64,000 bases of DNA, from the NCBI GenBank assembly GCA_963678675.1, contig OY783195.1, forward strand, positions 3,296,001-3,360,000. The letters are read 5' to 3'. Both the position numbers and the translations under genes were made by a program. Below the pieces are notes generated by a model. It was not told where the DNA came from, made no database searches, and worked only from the letters and a program-made list of their open reading frames with translations. Origin of the DNA: Xiphydria camelus. Taxonomy: Eukaryota > Arthropoda > Insecta > Hymenoptera > Xiphydriidae. Below are positions 1 through 15,000 of this stretch, one piece after another (positions within the stretch are counted from its first letter, which is position 1; every line of letters begins with the position of its first letter).

Positions 1-3000
1 TAGTCAGTGATGCTGTCGAACTTGTCCTCGACGTCGGGCGAAGCCGTCTCCTTCTTAGGGGAGTCTGTCTCCGAGGGCGGACTCGACTTTGGCGGAGACG
101 GCGCCTTCCTCTTGTTCTTCTGCAGCGAACTCTTCGCCTCGTCCGTCTCCGGCTGCGGCGCGGCTTCGGGAACGATCCTCGGAAACTCCGAACTGTTCTT
201 CCTGTTCCTCCTGGCAGCCATTGCCGCGTTGTGTACCTCTTCCGGCACTTCGGAGGGTACGGTGCCCTCTTCTCGGTCCGCCGCGAGACCTTTATCGGGC
301 ACGTCGATGCCGTTCAACTCGCTACCATCGACTCGAACTAATTTCTTCGGTCTGACGACGTCGCGCGACGCGTTTTCCTTCTGCTGAAGACTCTCCGACG
401 TCTTCCCGGGCTCGCCCGACTTCACGACGACCTCGTTCTTCGTGTTCACCTGGTGCTGATGTTTCTCGGCGTCCAGTTTCTTCGAATGTCTTCGCTCGAG
501 GTTCGTATTGTGCTCGTTTTGATTTTCGATCCGATGCACGGTGCCGTCCAGAGCGGGCAGCACCTTGATGCCGAATTTTTGGTGATTGTTCTTCGTCGTC
601 GGCGACGTCGACTCCTCGTGATGTCGTTCGAGCGTTTGATTTCCGCCGGTCGATTTCGATGATTTTAACGTAGAGTTCATCGTCGAGTAATTCGAACCGG
701 GAGATTCGTTGGAGTCGGCGACGAAGAGCCTTTTGGCCGTGCTTTTGTGGGATTGCGAAAGATCGGGGATGGATTGACTTCTGTAGAGAGGATGGCAAAT
801 TCTCGTGGGACTCGGTCCGATGCTCTTCTTCAGCAGGGTCATCGGCTTCGAGCCCGGGCTACCGCCGCTTTCCACTTCCAACTCCACGTCGTAGGGCGAC
901 GCGTAGCTGAGGATCGTCAGGGCGTCCTCGTACACCATGTTGCGGAAGCTGATCTTTACGCTCGCTATTCGGTCACCTGCGAGGGCAGAGAAAGAAGAGT
1001 GGTGAGAAGGTGCGGTCCAATTACCATGAGCTTGCCGGGGAAGTCGCTTTGGTACGTTATGGTGAAACGCGAACGTGCGTTGCACTTGAAAAGTAAAGAT
1101 AAGAAGAGCCGTAGGGGATCAGTGCGTACGTGTCGCGCGGAATTTAGCACGTTTCGCGACGAGTGGGCATCTCGTTGGCGGAGTTATTCGACACACAAGG
1201 AGTTATTTTACACGCCGTGCACAGTTCCTGTGTTTACGCACATCCTATTTCAGGCGTTCAGTCGCGCGTTCAAGCGCAACTGTTATTTTGGGAGGGATAA
1301 CCAACGTGAATATTATTTCATCCATTTTAATCTTTAAAAGGTTTCATATTTGGGGTGGGTGAACCCGCTTAAAATGTCCTCTATACCTTCGTATTTTATT
1401 CGATTTGTACGTGAAAGTAATTTTCCTGAACCAGCAACAAGTTGTAAACCTTTATAAAGCTGGAGTAGAGGATATAAATGGATCCTATTTTGAGCAGGAG
1501 GGCAAGGCTTCTTTATGATCTCACTTTCTTCTCCTTTTCTCGACTCGAGCTACTAACCGGGATGTATCCGACCGGATTCGGAAGCAGGTCCACGATGGAG
1601 GAGATCCTTAACGAAAATTCCATCCCTCATGTTACCGCATACGTTGAAGCCGAGGCCGGTGAAGTCGCGGCTTCTCAGACTCACCATGCTGACTCTGGTG
1701 GCTTTGGGCTGAAATTAGAATCACGAATCGTTTATGTCGTTGGAGAGCCATTCATTCGTGATGAGTATTTTTCAAATGTGGATTTAGCTGATCAAAAGAC
1801 AAGTTCAGACAGAACGATATGCTTTAAAAATTGCATTCAGTCAAAGCCGAGGCAATTTTCAAAGTTCGAAAAAATAACTCTACAGTCTGCACTACCCGAT
1901 GCAAATTTTTGCCGGCAGTACTTCCGCTTTCGGGTCTTTTTCCGTCCTGTTTCCGACCAATATAGCATTGCCGAAAACTGCAGATGCACGCGATGCAGCT
2001 CGATTCTATATATTGCATTGCTGTCACGTATGGCGAACGGTATAATGTCAATACAAGACATACGAGCAGGTGATTCCTGCAACGTGATTTGGGCGCCAGA
2101 TTATACGCGTTTAACCACGGAGACACGAATCTACCGCCTTTTCGCGAAGCATCGACGTCGAACGCGAAACGTATCATTTTGGCTAACATTTTAATAACCT
2201 GTTAGGAAAGTTCGGTTTAGCAGTTTTTTGCGCACGGGAAGATATACAATCATCGCGTGTAGCCGACCGATCTTGCCACCCTGAACAAAAATATTAGTAG
2301 CCATATCCACGGATCGTGACTTACACCGAGGCAGGAGTCATCGAGAGTGCGCCTCTTATCGTTGCGATTGGTCGAACCCAGTCCGAGAGAGGACCAGGGT
2401 GACGACCAACGCACGGCATCCTTCGCGGGTGTCTCTGCGGAAATCGGAGAAACCGGCCTCTCGAGGCTCCTTCCCACCGCGGGTGTCGCATCCTTGAAGC
2501 AGGGATTGTCGAAGGCGTACGCGTCTTCCACTATCTCGGGATCGGTCACCAGTACCAGGTGTTTGCCTGCAACAGAGATCGAATCGAGTGTCTTAACCAT
2601 ATGCCGTGTAGCTCTGCCGCATACGTATTAAGTACGTAAAAGCACCCTACATACTCCTCTGTTCTACGGAATTGTATAGCGGAATCGGGAAATTCAAAGG
2701 AAATCGTTTTGCGGAATTTCTAAACCATTAGTATACCTTCTTTTGCTATTTAAAAAATACTCCAAAATTTTTATTTCGGGATTAGAATTGGAACACACAC
2801 GCTATACCATATGAGGCTAAACTGACTCGCCAGGAAAGAAACTTCAATCATTATTATTTCATTAGCTTTTGGCTCATGTTCGTATAATATTTGTTTGAAG
2901 ATTACGTTTCAATCTACAATAAAGTCTTATATCGATATAGGCCAAACATTAATAAATAATGAGATAATAGTGGTTGAAATTTCTTTTTTGGCAAGTAAGT

Positions 3001-6000
3001 TTAGCCTCACGTGGTATATGGTTGGTCGTCCGGGAAAAACCTTCGTAAATATTGTCGATGCAAGAGAGCCCACGGAAAATGTAAATCGCGTTTAGGCAGG
3101 TTTAAGGATGTGTTCCGATGAAATGATTCATCGAACCCAAATTCGCAGGTGTACATCGGCTGGGGACGTCTGCTTACGGAAAATGTAAATGACGCGCGGG
3201 CATTAATATCATTAGGTATATGTATCTGTGAATTTGCGATTCGGCACTGCTAGATCCAAAGTAATACGCGTATATGATTTACTCTCCCATAACGAAAAGA
3301 TTTTAAGGGTGTTTTTTTTTACGATCCGGATTAATTTCCTTCCGAAATGCTAAAATATGAATTTTAGGTCAAAATTCATAGAATACTTTTTTGAAGAATA
3401 CATTTCGATCTACATAAAAGTCTTTATTAATATTCTCAAAAAATATGTAGGAAGAGAGAATCGCTAGGGAAGTCACGCTATTGTGACCGGAATTGTATAA
3501 GACCCTACGTGTAACGCGCTGGGTACTTCCGTTAAAATATCGTCGGAATTGCACACAGGAAAAAAAATTAATCGTAGCATTTACAAAGTTTGTGGTAAAT
3601 TTCAGGACAAGGCCAATTTATTGTTACGATAATTACAATTTTAGTAAAAATTACAGTCACGGTTGCAACTTCTACAAGTTTTACTATACATAATTTTTAC
3701 TAAAATCGTAGCTATTGTAACAATAAATTGGCCATATCCCAAAATTTACCATAAATTTTGTAAATGCTACTGTTTGCTTTTTTGTTCCATACGGGTCTAG
3801 GGGAAAACGCAAATAGGTACGTAACGCATTGATAATAAGTGGATAGGACAAAATTACCGAGGGTGAATCATATCGATATACTTATATACATAGCTTCGTG
3901 CTATCCACTTATTATTGACACGTTGACACTTGGCCGATAGTCGATTATACAATGCCATGTTTGGCCGACAAACCGACAGGAAGGAAACGCATTCTTCGAA
4001 ACGCGTGTTCCGCTATAATACCGCCGCCAATCCGTGACTCGTCCGGACTTACATATATATGCCTGCATCCACATGGGTACAATCGAGCTTATATGTTTAA
4101 GTATACATATATTATGTATATGTATATATATCCGCTTTAACCACGATACAATATACATTCAAATGCGACTCGGTGTACGGTCACAATGTCGATTCTACGG
4201 TCGGTCGACGATAGCCTACGCCTCGTACAATGACGATAATGGCAAAACAGCGCATATCGAGGCGTAGTACTTTCAATGAAACGAAAAATTGCAATCGTCA
4301 CCGGTGCGTGAGCATCGTGTCCCATATATTTTCTTTCCGCACCGATTCCAAAAGCAATCGTCACTCGGGCAACATTTCGAAGCCGTCAAACTGGATAGAC
4401 ATAAAATAGAGATAAAATGAATGAATATTTGCTCCACTTAGGGTTGCACCGAGTCTCGCAACGAATGCATCGCCGCGTATAAGTAGAAAGAGTTCTCCTA
4501 CATTCGCATCGAACGACCCAGATTCTGGGCCGCTCTTGGTTGTCGGTGCTGATATATATCTATGTACGGAATGAGCGTGCATTTTTAGACGCCGGGAAAG
4601 AGCGATTTATAGAGGTGCATCTCTACAGTCGAATCCCGTTTTATCGAGGAGCGCGGCAGCCGCACGTGTCTTTTTCCGTTATTATTACGATTGCACGTGA
4701 TATCGAAATCCCAAATAATTCTCGCAAACATCAAAGCATCGCGGTGGCATTATCAAATGATCCATATCTTTCGCATACCAAAAAATATCGCTATCGATTA
4801 CAATCTACGTCTTAGAATTAAATGGTGTCATACGAGTCGCGCATGATCGTCCAAATATGGAATACCGCATCATTTCGCTCCTGATTCTCAGTTTTCACCA
4901 CAGTGACCAGGATGCACTTGCTGCAGCGCTCCATATTCGCAACCCCCTCCCATAAACCGTCCCGATTAGCCTCGAATTCGTGCAGCAGCGCGATCGCGAA
5001 GACGTTGCACGGTTAACGCCTGTCTTTTTGATTTATTACAACGATGCTCATCTCGTCGACTCGCTGGTGCACATGCTACGCCTCTGACGGAGACGCCAAT
5101 GGGCGCATACCATGGGCGCCAAGGTGAGCTGGCTCACTACTCCCTCTTCCCTGCTTCTCCTTCACAATAAACATCGAGTCGTGATTCCCTCTCCCCTCTT
5201 TCTCCCTTCCTCTCTCGCGTGTTCTTCCCCAAATCTCGATCGGCTGCTCGCTTTGATTTTTGAAGACTGGCTATATGGATATCAGGGTAGATTCTGGTGG
5301 AAATGAAAGTTTTTGGGGCTTAGTTCGAACGGGGGTCTGAAAAAATATGAAGTACAGGACTCTCATTTGGTAATTTTCTTAACAATTGGTAATTTTTTCA
5401 ATCGAGTCAGTAGAAAGTCAGTAGAAAACGCTGCAACAATTCGTATGAATTCTCAGCGTTGAGTTGGCCATGTCGTCAGAGAGTGCCCAGATTCTGTTAT
5501 GTCGTTATGATAGCGCGTAACGAGTAGTCGTTTTCGAAGCGCGTGCTTTTTATAGCATGAGAAAAGATTTGTCGAGATATTTATTCATCGAAGAGTGATT
5601 TGATCTCAATCGTATCCTTTCAACATTATTTCCTCAAAACTCAACCGAATTTATTATAAACACCGTTAGACCGCTTTTCAATATCTGACTGGATGTGAGA
5701 CCTGAAAATGTGACTTTTTCTAGGAATTATACGAAGTGAATTAAAAATCTCAGAAAAGATTTATTTTTACATGCACGTCAGCCACGGGGAAGTGGTGACA
5801 CGAAACGTTTGCGTTAGATTGCTACCTGCGTTGCATATCGTTTGTTACTGAACATCCTTATCGCCAGTATCACCACTGACCTCAATCCTAATAACAACAG
5901 TCGAGCGTACCGCCTTCGAATACCTCAATTATTCCAGTTCCACTTAAAAGCCTTAAAATAAAGACCTCGCACGAATTATACCTCGTGAGATAAGACGAGC

Positions 6001-9000
6001 CACAGCCGAGATAGGGTCGGGAAAACGGCATAATAACCAGGCAGTTAAAATCTCGACGAAATATTGGACAAGCTGAACGGCATTCGGTCGTTCCAGCGTT
6101 TTAAACGAAGCCTAAACGCCGGCTGAATATCCGTAATCGCTTAAACTCGCACTTATAGGTCCAGCTTGAGATCGCTGTAAGACCGACTCTTAAATGCGGC
6201 ATTAGACTCGCACCGCGACTCATTGCCGGCACTGCGTAGCCAGTGGATGGGTCGATGGTCAGCGTCGCATCGTCGGATGCAGTTAAAATAATGGTCGGTA
6301 AACCAACGCGAACCGAGGTGGTTGTCAGCTCAAGTCCGACTGGTATATAAATATTTGTACGATTTTACGAGCGGTCCGACACGGCGCAATTTTCAATTAA
6401 GATTATCACCATCGCTTATACGGGATCGTAGCGAGGATGGGACTCCTGAGGGTGTATCCCATGGTAGACTCTAGATCGTGAGCTACGAGCTGCATTGCTT
6501 CTAATCGTAAGTCGCACGCCAAATTCTATCTGAACTGAGAAAATTAATTAGGGTAATGTGACAAAACGCATCTAACCGTATTTAGTTATTCCAACTAAAA
6601 TACTGGTCAGTTGAACCAAATATCAAGTTATTCTAATCAAATGTTTAGATATTCCAATCAAACGTTTAATTATTCTAACTAAAAATTGGTCAGCTTAATC
6701 AAACAGATGGAGGATCCATATTTAATCAAACGGTTTGGTCATTATCTCCAAGATTTTGCCCGCGTAAAAAAAAAGTACCTATATCTTTTTCATTAAGTTC
6801 TGTTGTACGGGTTCTTTATTATAAAACTATAATGACTTGTTCGGTTTAAAATATAGTGCATTAGTAGGAACAATCACAGAGTTTAATAAAATAATAAATT
6901 GAAATAATATCAACTGACAAGAACAGACATCGATTACATGCTGTAATGCTAACCTCGTGCAAACAACTGAACTCTAATTGAAGAACGCATCGTTTACCGA
7001 TCGAAAGTCTGGGATACGATCAGTAGCCATACTCTTTTGGTTCAACTTTTTTCAGACTTCCGCCATACTTTAGCCATACTTTTTTTTACGCAGGTGGTTA
7101 AATCGACCAAGTTATTTTTCTCAGTGCGAACATGGTTTACTGTCTATTTAAGACATATCGCCTTATGGGAGCCCCAATTTCCGTTATGACGCTGTATGCA
7201 TAATTACAGACACGCGAGCCGCGATTGGTCGCCAAATGTCATTCCTTCGGCAGACGGTGCCTCGTTAGAACGATCGTGCGAATTCAAAGTCATTCTTCGT
7301 ACAAATCTCGACGGTTAACCGCTTTGGCGCATCGGTGTAGTCCATTAACGGTCAGCGCGTGACCGATTAACGCCGAAGAGAGTCGACTTTAGCGTGCACG
7401 AAGGAGACTCGCTTGAGTTCACATAACGAGCTGAGGAGAATCGGATTGAACGCCGTGATACCGCGTCGAATCGCGTCCGATTTTACGTTTATCGTGATGC
7501 ATCTTGCAATTTCGAAAAGTAATGGGAAATATGAGCTAACGGTAGCTTCGATCGTCGCAATAGGCAATGCGTCCAAATTCTGTACGTGCCGCGTGCCACG
7601 CAGTATTTCGTCCGTGTCTCGGAACGGCGATCACTTAACTCGGCTTCTTTCTTTCGTGCAACCTCAGTCGCAAACTCGAACAATAACTAATCAAATATGA
7701 ATTCCGAGACGCGTACTCCCCGCTCATTACGAATGTATAGGAGAAGCACTGCCGCAGTGTGACGGCACACAAAAGAACACACCCCCTTTTGTCCGCTTTG
7801 TCACAGTTCTGCCTCGTGATCGGCAGATGCCTCGGAGATACCTTAATGGAGAATATCTCGAGCGGTAGGTACGCATTTTTTAACGTGCCCACATTCGACG
7901 AGCCCCGCTCAGTGGATACGATTATTAATAGATGAAAGGAATTACGACATATCGCGCGATACCGATCGATTTAAAAAGACATTTCGAACGCGAGTGTCGA
8001 GCCGTTATTGGAATATCGACGGGCCGCTCGTAATAATAATGCACGATACATAAAACCCGCGATAACGACGGAGTGTATCGGTATTTACGTGCCACCGCTC
8101 TCTGTTACGAGTATAAACAGCGCGCAAACGGGTAACGACAGACGTAGGCGCATTATGTAACGCATGGTTCCTCTAATGTATCTCTATCGTCCGCCTGAAT
8201 CATCGTTAAACTATCGTGAATGAAGTGGCCATGAATCGTACACGTGTTTCGCCGACGACCCACACCCGATAAAATATACACGTAGGCATACGAGTATACC
8301 TGTATCTATGGCGTCGGGACCTACTACACATCTCGGAAATCCTACGTTTGAATCCGATCGCGAGGCCAGCGTGTACCTACGATACATGTCGCGATATACG
8401 GTGGTCGAATTGATGGGGTGGAGGGGGTAAAAGAGTATATAGGCGATCGGTACTCTCTTAATCTGAATCAGTAAAACAAAATAACTGAGAATCAGTGTAC
8501 AGGCACTGAAATCCAGTGAATATAAGGTCACCGTAATTTTAGTAACCTTCTGTGTTCACTGGATTTCAGTGACTTTTCACTGATTTTCTGTGATTTCCAC
8601 CGATTTAGATTAAGAGAGTACGTCACCGATCGATCCGAAACTCGATCGTCTCCCGTGCGATTTCGTTTTTTCCTTCCGCCGCATCGGCGGCGGGAGGTCG
8701 GATCGAGTGACCGATTGTCCATCGGTCAAGGTCACCGCAAGGTCACACGGGGGGAGACCAAACGCCAAGGTGGTCCAGCAGCCGCCAGCGCCGAACCGCC
8801 TCGGACAGCTTCGCGAACCGATACGTACGCGTCTCTTCACTGCGGTTACGTGTCGCGTGGGCCCCGTTCGCGTACACGCGCACGCGTAGACGATACACAG
8901 CGCGGAGGGGACCCGGCGAGGTGGCGGTCGGACGGGCCCAATGCGGCGGGGCGCGGGACGGGACCCGGGCAAATGGTGGGGGAATGACAACAACCGTGAT

Positions 9001-12000
9001 TATGCAGAAATGCGAGGCGTGGCATCCGTAAAAAGGCGCCTTAAGTAAAGTCTATTGATGCGGAGGTGCGCCGCGCGCGGCTAACTGGTTACGCGCGACT
9101 TCAAATTCCACGAATGTATGTATAATGCACCGAAACCCGCCGTGCGCGCTGTACGTATGCAGCGTGTAACGCGAGTTTAATTGGTACGATCGGACCCCGG
9201 CCGCAGTCGGCGAGCGCGCGCGCGCGCGCGTGACTAATGCGCCAAGAGGGAGAGCTGCGAAATGATCACGTTGATTAGCGGGGTTCTTTTTTTTCCAATC
9301 GAATTTTTGGGGGATGTCGTCGAGATGAAATTTGATCGAAGAAGCGCGTCGAAAGATGATGCGCATCCTGATACGATGTATCACGGAGTATCGTTCCAAA
9401 AGTCAAGTCTTCTGACATAGTACGCTCGTGCGTGCCCAGATAGATAAATGTACGAAAGTTGTGCAACAACTCAAAAGGTAGTGTTTTAACTCATCTGATG
9501 CAGCAGGGTTATGCACTTTGAGTCATTATTAAGTAAGCGTATTTATGACGTTGAATGATTCGAAAATAATGCAAATAAAACGCTAAACGTGTATTCAATA
9601 TAAGCACAATTTTTCGTAAATATATTGCTACAATAAATACAGCGAATAATTAGAATCACATTGTGATGTAAATTGGACACACAATTTATGTAAAATTTCT
9701 TTAAAATGTATTCAAATTCATGCGGCAAAACAAACGTCCATTTTACACTGAGAGAAATATAATAATTAGGTTGAAATAACAAAACGCAACTATAGTTAAA
9801 CGCGTTTAGTTATTCTTACCAAAATACTGGTCAGATGAACCAAATATTTTGTTAGTCTAACTTCATGTTTATTTATTCCAACCAAACGTTCAGTTATTGT
9901 AAACTTCGACTCGATTAATCCTGCAATTTATTTTTCGCTGGAGGGTTTCTTGTTGGAAAAAATTGATGTGTTGCAACCTACCCGTGTTGCAACCTGCCCC
10001 GTTCTTCCCTATTTGGCTCAATTGACTAGTATTTCGGTTAGAATAACTAAACGCGTCAAGTTAGACGCGTTTTGTCATTTTAACCTAATGATTTTTCTCA
10101 GAGTGTGAGTATTTAACCAAGCATCGTAACAGTGATCCGCTCTCGTATCTCCGGCGAAGCAGCCCCGACGTTAAGTTTAAGGTCAACGCACCTGTCCACA
10201 TATCACGCCGCGCACCGTCGTCCGTCATACACAGCGAAGGAACCCGACTCGCCACGGAACGTGGGATCGGCTTTATTATATAACTTAATCGTCTCGCCGG
10301 AGAATACGAACGCGCGCGGTTAACAACGCGGCGCGAGTAAAGCGTGGGATGCACGTGAGATTAATATGAGATAAGAGGCTCTCGTTCATTCTCAACGGAG
10401 CGTCGCCTAAACCGATCCAACGGAGCCGCTTCTGCGCGCCGCTCGGGCAGGGCTCGTATAGGTGGTTACGTGCGTATGGATCGTTGGAATGAGACAAAAA
10501 AAGATATCCGACTATGCGATAACGAAGGTGAGCTTTCGTTGTGAGCGCGGAGCCCGGTTCTCGCGTCCCCTCGCTCTTCTTTCTTTTTAGAGAAGGGATG
10601 GGATCCGTATATATCAAAGTAGAAGAGGATTACTTTTATGGTGAAGAAAAAAATGTGTTTTACGTCGAGCTGGGACTTAATTCTTTTTCGTTACGGTAAT
10701 TTGAACGTCTCGACTAGGATTTTTTCTGTTTCATAAACTTTATTCTCCGTTTTACAAACTGAGAGGATAAAGTTGAGGAACCTGATCGTAATGTTATAAT
10801 TAATCGGTTACACAGGTGAATATAATTATATCGAGAGGATTAAATGCTAAGATAAAAGCTGCGGATAACGAGGGACAAGTTATCACAGCACAGACGAACG
10901 CGGAGTATCCTTCTTCTCTTTCTAATTTTTATTCGAGAAAGGGATAGGCACGTAGCTGGGCTGATATTCGTTCTGATGAGAGAAAAAAAGAAAGGGATAA
11001 AGATAGACATCGCGTTCTTAAGGTGATCTCGAAGCGAGACTGACTGACGTAAATGAGCAGATAAAATCACACCCGTATGTGCGGACCGATATGCCCGTAG
11101 GTACATGTGTGTAGGTATGGGTAGAGTGTAGGTACGTGGATATAAGTAAGCAGAAAAGTGTGGGTACTATTGATTTACGGTCGAATTTAACGACTCCCCA
11201 CTGTCGAGTGCAATCGTCCACATACTACGTTAGAGAAAACTTCACGCGTGCCCGGAACGTCGAACAGGGCGCGCGAAGTAGGTTTTCTCCTCCTTCTTCC
11301 TCGTCTCGTTTTACATTCAGATTGTGTGATTTTTCAACTACAGAAGGGAACTGTAAAAATTATCAACAGCTTTTGCCTCATCGACGACACTAAATAGTCG
11401 TTTAACGCGTCAAATGATTCACGAGGAAGTTGCACGAAAAATTGTTATTCTTCGATCGGGGTCGTATGTAACGCGTTGTTTTTCACAACAGCAGTCACGT
11501 GGGTGTCGGATGACATCACTGTTAACCGCTCGTTATTATCTTCCATTTTGCCGCACAGCCGAGGAACTCGTAATACATTTGCAGAGATCGTAGGCGATTT
11601 AAACCGCGCATCGCCAAAGGGCGACGCGTGTGAAACAGTGATGTCGATGCGTTCGGACTGCGTAGATTCCTGAAACGCATCCAAGGTGTCCCTCGCGCGA
11701 TCGGCCTTCGGTCTCGTTAATTCCATCGCCCGGGTGTCGAGTAATTAAGTCACAATTAACTTCGCCCCTTTGATATTTCCTTCCCGGACCGTGACGAGAC
11801 GTTTCGCTGAATAAACATGATTTCCTTTTCAAGTCGAACCTGCATCGCGCGCGATACAATGTCGCAGGTAGACAGGGTTGTGTCCTAGACGCCCCGGCGG
11901 ACAATTGCGCGCATTACAATTCGGCACCGTTAATACAACGAAACGCGCGCAAGCGGACCGTGACTTAAAGGATTCGACGAATCGACAACCGATTTACCGT

Positions 12001-15000
12001 TACGGGATAATTATTCGCACGGTCATCCGCACCCCCTGAGCTGCGAGGAATATCGTCGCCGGCCGAGGTGTACGAGTAGAGGCGAAAGAGGAACGAACGT
12101 GCGGCGCGAAACGAAAGCGTGGGACGCTACGTCGCGCGTTTCATCCCGCCTTCGCGCGCGCTTCGGGCCGTGGAGAACGAGGAGATTGCACCTGCACGCG
12201 CGCCCAGGAAAGCTAGATATCCGTGCATATGTACGCATACTATGCGCGAGCAGAGAATGCGGGACGCAGTATCGCGAGAGCGCCCGAGTCTCTCTCACGG
12301 GAAGTGACATCCGAGGGAATCCGCGCGATTCTGTTCTGTTTACTTTGTAGCTACGCCTGATAAGACGGACGTGCATCTCTGCATCGCGTCGACGCGCTGC
12401 AGCGTCTCGAGCCTACTTTTCGTGGCGCGTTGACACTCTGCGAGCAATCTGTGTATGGGATATCTCGGGAGAAGAAAAAAATCATTCTTGATAGACGAAG
12501 CGAGTATATCGAGTTAATTATTACGATATTTATTTGGCACAATTTCATCCTTCGAGGCAATCATTTAAACGAAATAAACATTTTAACGATTAACACATAT
12601 TTTCTTATCCTGGCGAAATATTAATTTCGCCGTATTTTAAATTATATTTTTCCACTAATAGGTGTACAACTTTGCTTCCGACGTTTTTCCGAAATTCGAC
12701 GCTTTAATGTAAAAAAAAAACTGGTTATACATTTATGATTGTCCATCGCTGGCTACTACTTTCTCCCATCTTTCGGGCAGCGTACGAATCCCGCGTTGAA
12801 AAAACTGGTCGTCTTTTGAAGCGAACGGTAGGAGGAAAACGGCGGAAGCAAAGCTGTACACCTAATATTAATAAACTGTCTTCTCGGTGTACAGGTAAAG
12901 CCACGCCGATTTCCTCTAGTATAGTTTCTATCGTATACCTGCTCGAGGGTCACGGGAAGTAAAGCCCTAGGAAAATTAAGGAGGGAACGAATGAGGTAAC
13001 GGTACGCGGCCGTTATATTTGCAGTTCTTCGGGATAGACAATTCTTCGACTCGAACCAATTTTTCCCATTCCAGAACTACATCGGTACACCTATTGTGGA
13101 GTGAGGGAGGGAGGAAGTGCGAGAGCCGGGCGATATCTGCCATACGGAGTAGAAACGAGAACGGTAAACCTATATCGCGCGCGTGCAAGCGGGTAAAGGG
13201 AAATTCGTGCGCGCGCGCGGGAACACAAAGCGGACGAAATGAGAGCGAATTAAAAACTGTTCCAGTTCATTTCTCAAATCGGAATACTCGATCTCCGCTA
13301 GCCCGTTCCACTTCTTCCGGTTCAACGTCTTCCGCTTCCCCCGTGATTGATTACGTTACGCGACAACATAATCGCGAGCTACTCGCATAATTATTACGCC
13401 GGCATACTAGAATTTCAATTTTACTCGACAACGAATTCCGCTGCCGTCTTGTGAATCCGAAAATCCGCGATTTCTCCCAAATCTTGATCCGCTCCCGCCA
13501 ATAAAAGCTTCCTCGCGTGTCACGCACGCCTCGGCCTTTGCTCCTCCCGTCCGACACGTCCGCAGCGCGTCGCCCGGATCGCGCATGCGAACTCACACGG
13601 CTGGCACGCGTGCGTGCGGAGATTACACGCGCGTGCGCACCGCGCGCAGGCATACCTATACGCTCACGCGTGTACGGCGATGGGTGTGTACACGTAGATC
13701 CGTACAATGGCTATGTACACCGCGTATTGTATATCTATACGCAAGCGGGGCGCGCGCGTGTGAACGTCCATACAGGCGCAGAAACGGCATAGCATGCCTG
13801 CGGTATCAGACTTAAGAGGCCGACACACCCCGTCTGGAAACGCCCGAAAAGTTGTCGCGGCTGTAAAGCGATAATTCCAACATGGTGCATAAGAACCTTT
13901 TGTACTTTTCGCCACCACACTTAAAAAACATAAATCTAGGGCCCTATAGAAAAAAATAAATAAATTTCTTTGTTGTAATCCATCGGCGACCTCACAAATA
14001 TACCTATATTTTGCAAGTTGTAAACGCGGAAACAATCAAAGTATTGAAATGAATTCTTCTATGGGACCCTAAAATAAACCTTGTACAAGGTACTACCACC
14101 TTTTGCACGAAAGATTTCTGAAAGCCCATTGCAGGAAACCTTTATTTCAAACCTATTACTCGCCTACTTTTATCAGCCGAGTAATGCTTCCATCTAGCGT
14201 CTTCACTACGTACGGACTGCGGGGTTGTCAGATTTGTCTCCGCCACGAATAGCAGAATATCGTCGGTCTTATCACGTAAGGGCGTATCTCACAAGGGGAC
14301 CCCGGCAGATGTCAAATCGATTTTGTCTTGAAAACTTCTTGGAATAGCGTCGCGCGCGTGTTCCAAGTGTCTTCGGGATTGGCGTGCATAATGTTACCAA
14401 TGCTTCGATAGCGCAACGGTTAAGTTGCCGGGCTGGGAGTCTCGATGTCGCGGGTTCAAGTCTTGTCGGTTTTTTTTTTTTATTAACTTTTTTCATTCGA
14501 TTATACAATCCCTTCTTGTTATAGAAAGTGGTTTACATTATCGAATAAAATAAAAGTTTCAATTGTTTTTATAGTTTTACGTTATTTTTTCTTCCTCGTT
14601 GAGGTGAACCATTATTATTGCCAACCAGGCCGTTTTTCGAAAATGTCAATGAAATTTGCTTTCCCATAACGCTTTTAAAGTGTAAATGTGCGTGTGGCAA
14701 AGTTCCATTCGTCAAATGTTCATGGTGTCAAAATACGGTGTGCTTCAAATGTTTTTTCGACAATTATTATCCAAAAAATCGTGTATAAAATCTTCGGCAG
14801 CCAAAAATTCCCATGACGAAATGTAAGAATAAAAAATGCAACGATGCTTCCAACTGTTCTTTCTAATAATATTGGTTCACCTCAACGAGGAAGAAAATAA
14901 CGTAAAACTATGAAAAAAATTGAAACTCTTATTTTATTCGATAATGTAAACCACTTTCTATAACAAGAAAAGGTTGTAATCGAATGAAAAAAGTTAATAA

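Noticed and set aside
322..798. 158-residue minus-strand ORF in another frame at the left edge
   Set aside because: The spliced PDZ reading frame runs through the same bases in a different frame with protein-like content; this ORF is its shadow.
1478..2194. 238-residue plus-strand ORF
   Set aside because: It overlaps the PDZ exon at 1558-1708 on the other strand and has no recognisable domain.
8610..8993. Overlapping ORFs on both strands in a CpG-rich block
   Set aside because: Stops are rare here because of base composition; Arg-rich translations in all frames indicate non-coding GC-rich DNA.
9214..9230. Alternating GC run that could form Z-DNA
   Set aside because: A short (GC)n run of this kind recurs many times in the window and is explained by local composition.
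14400..14480. Functional tRNA gene
   Set aside because: Box A, box B and a T-run are present, but the T and acceptor stems do not pair well and the sequence is part of a repeated inverted arm.
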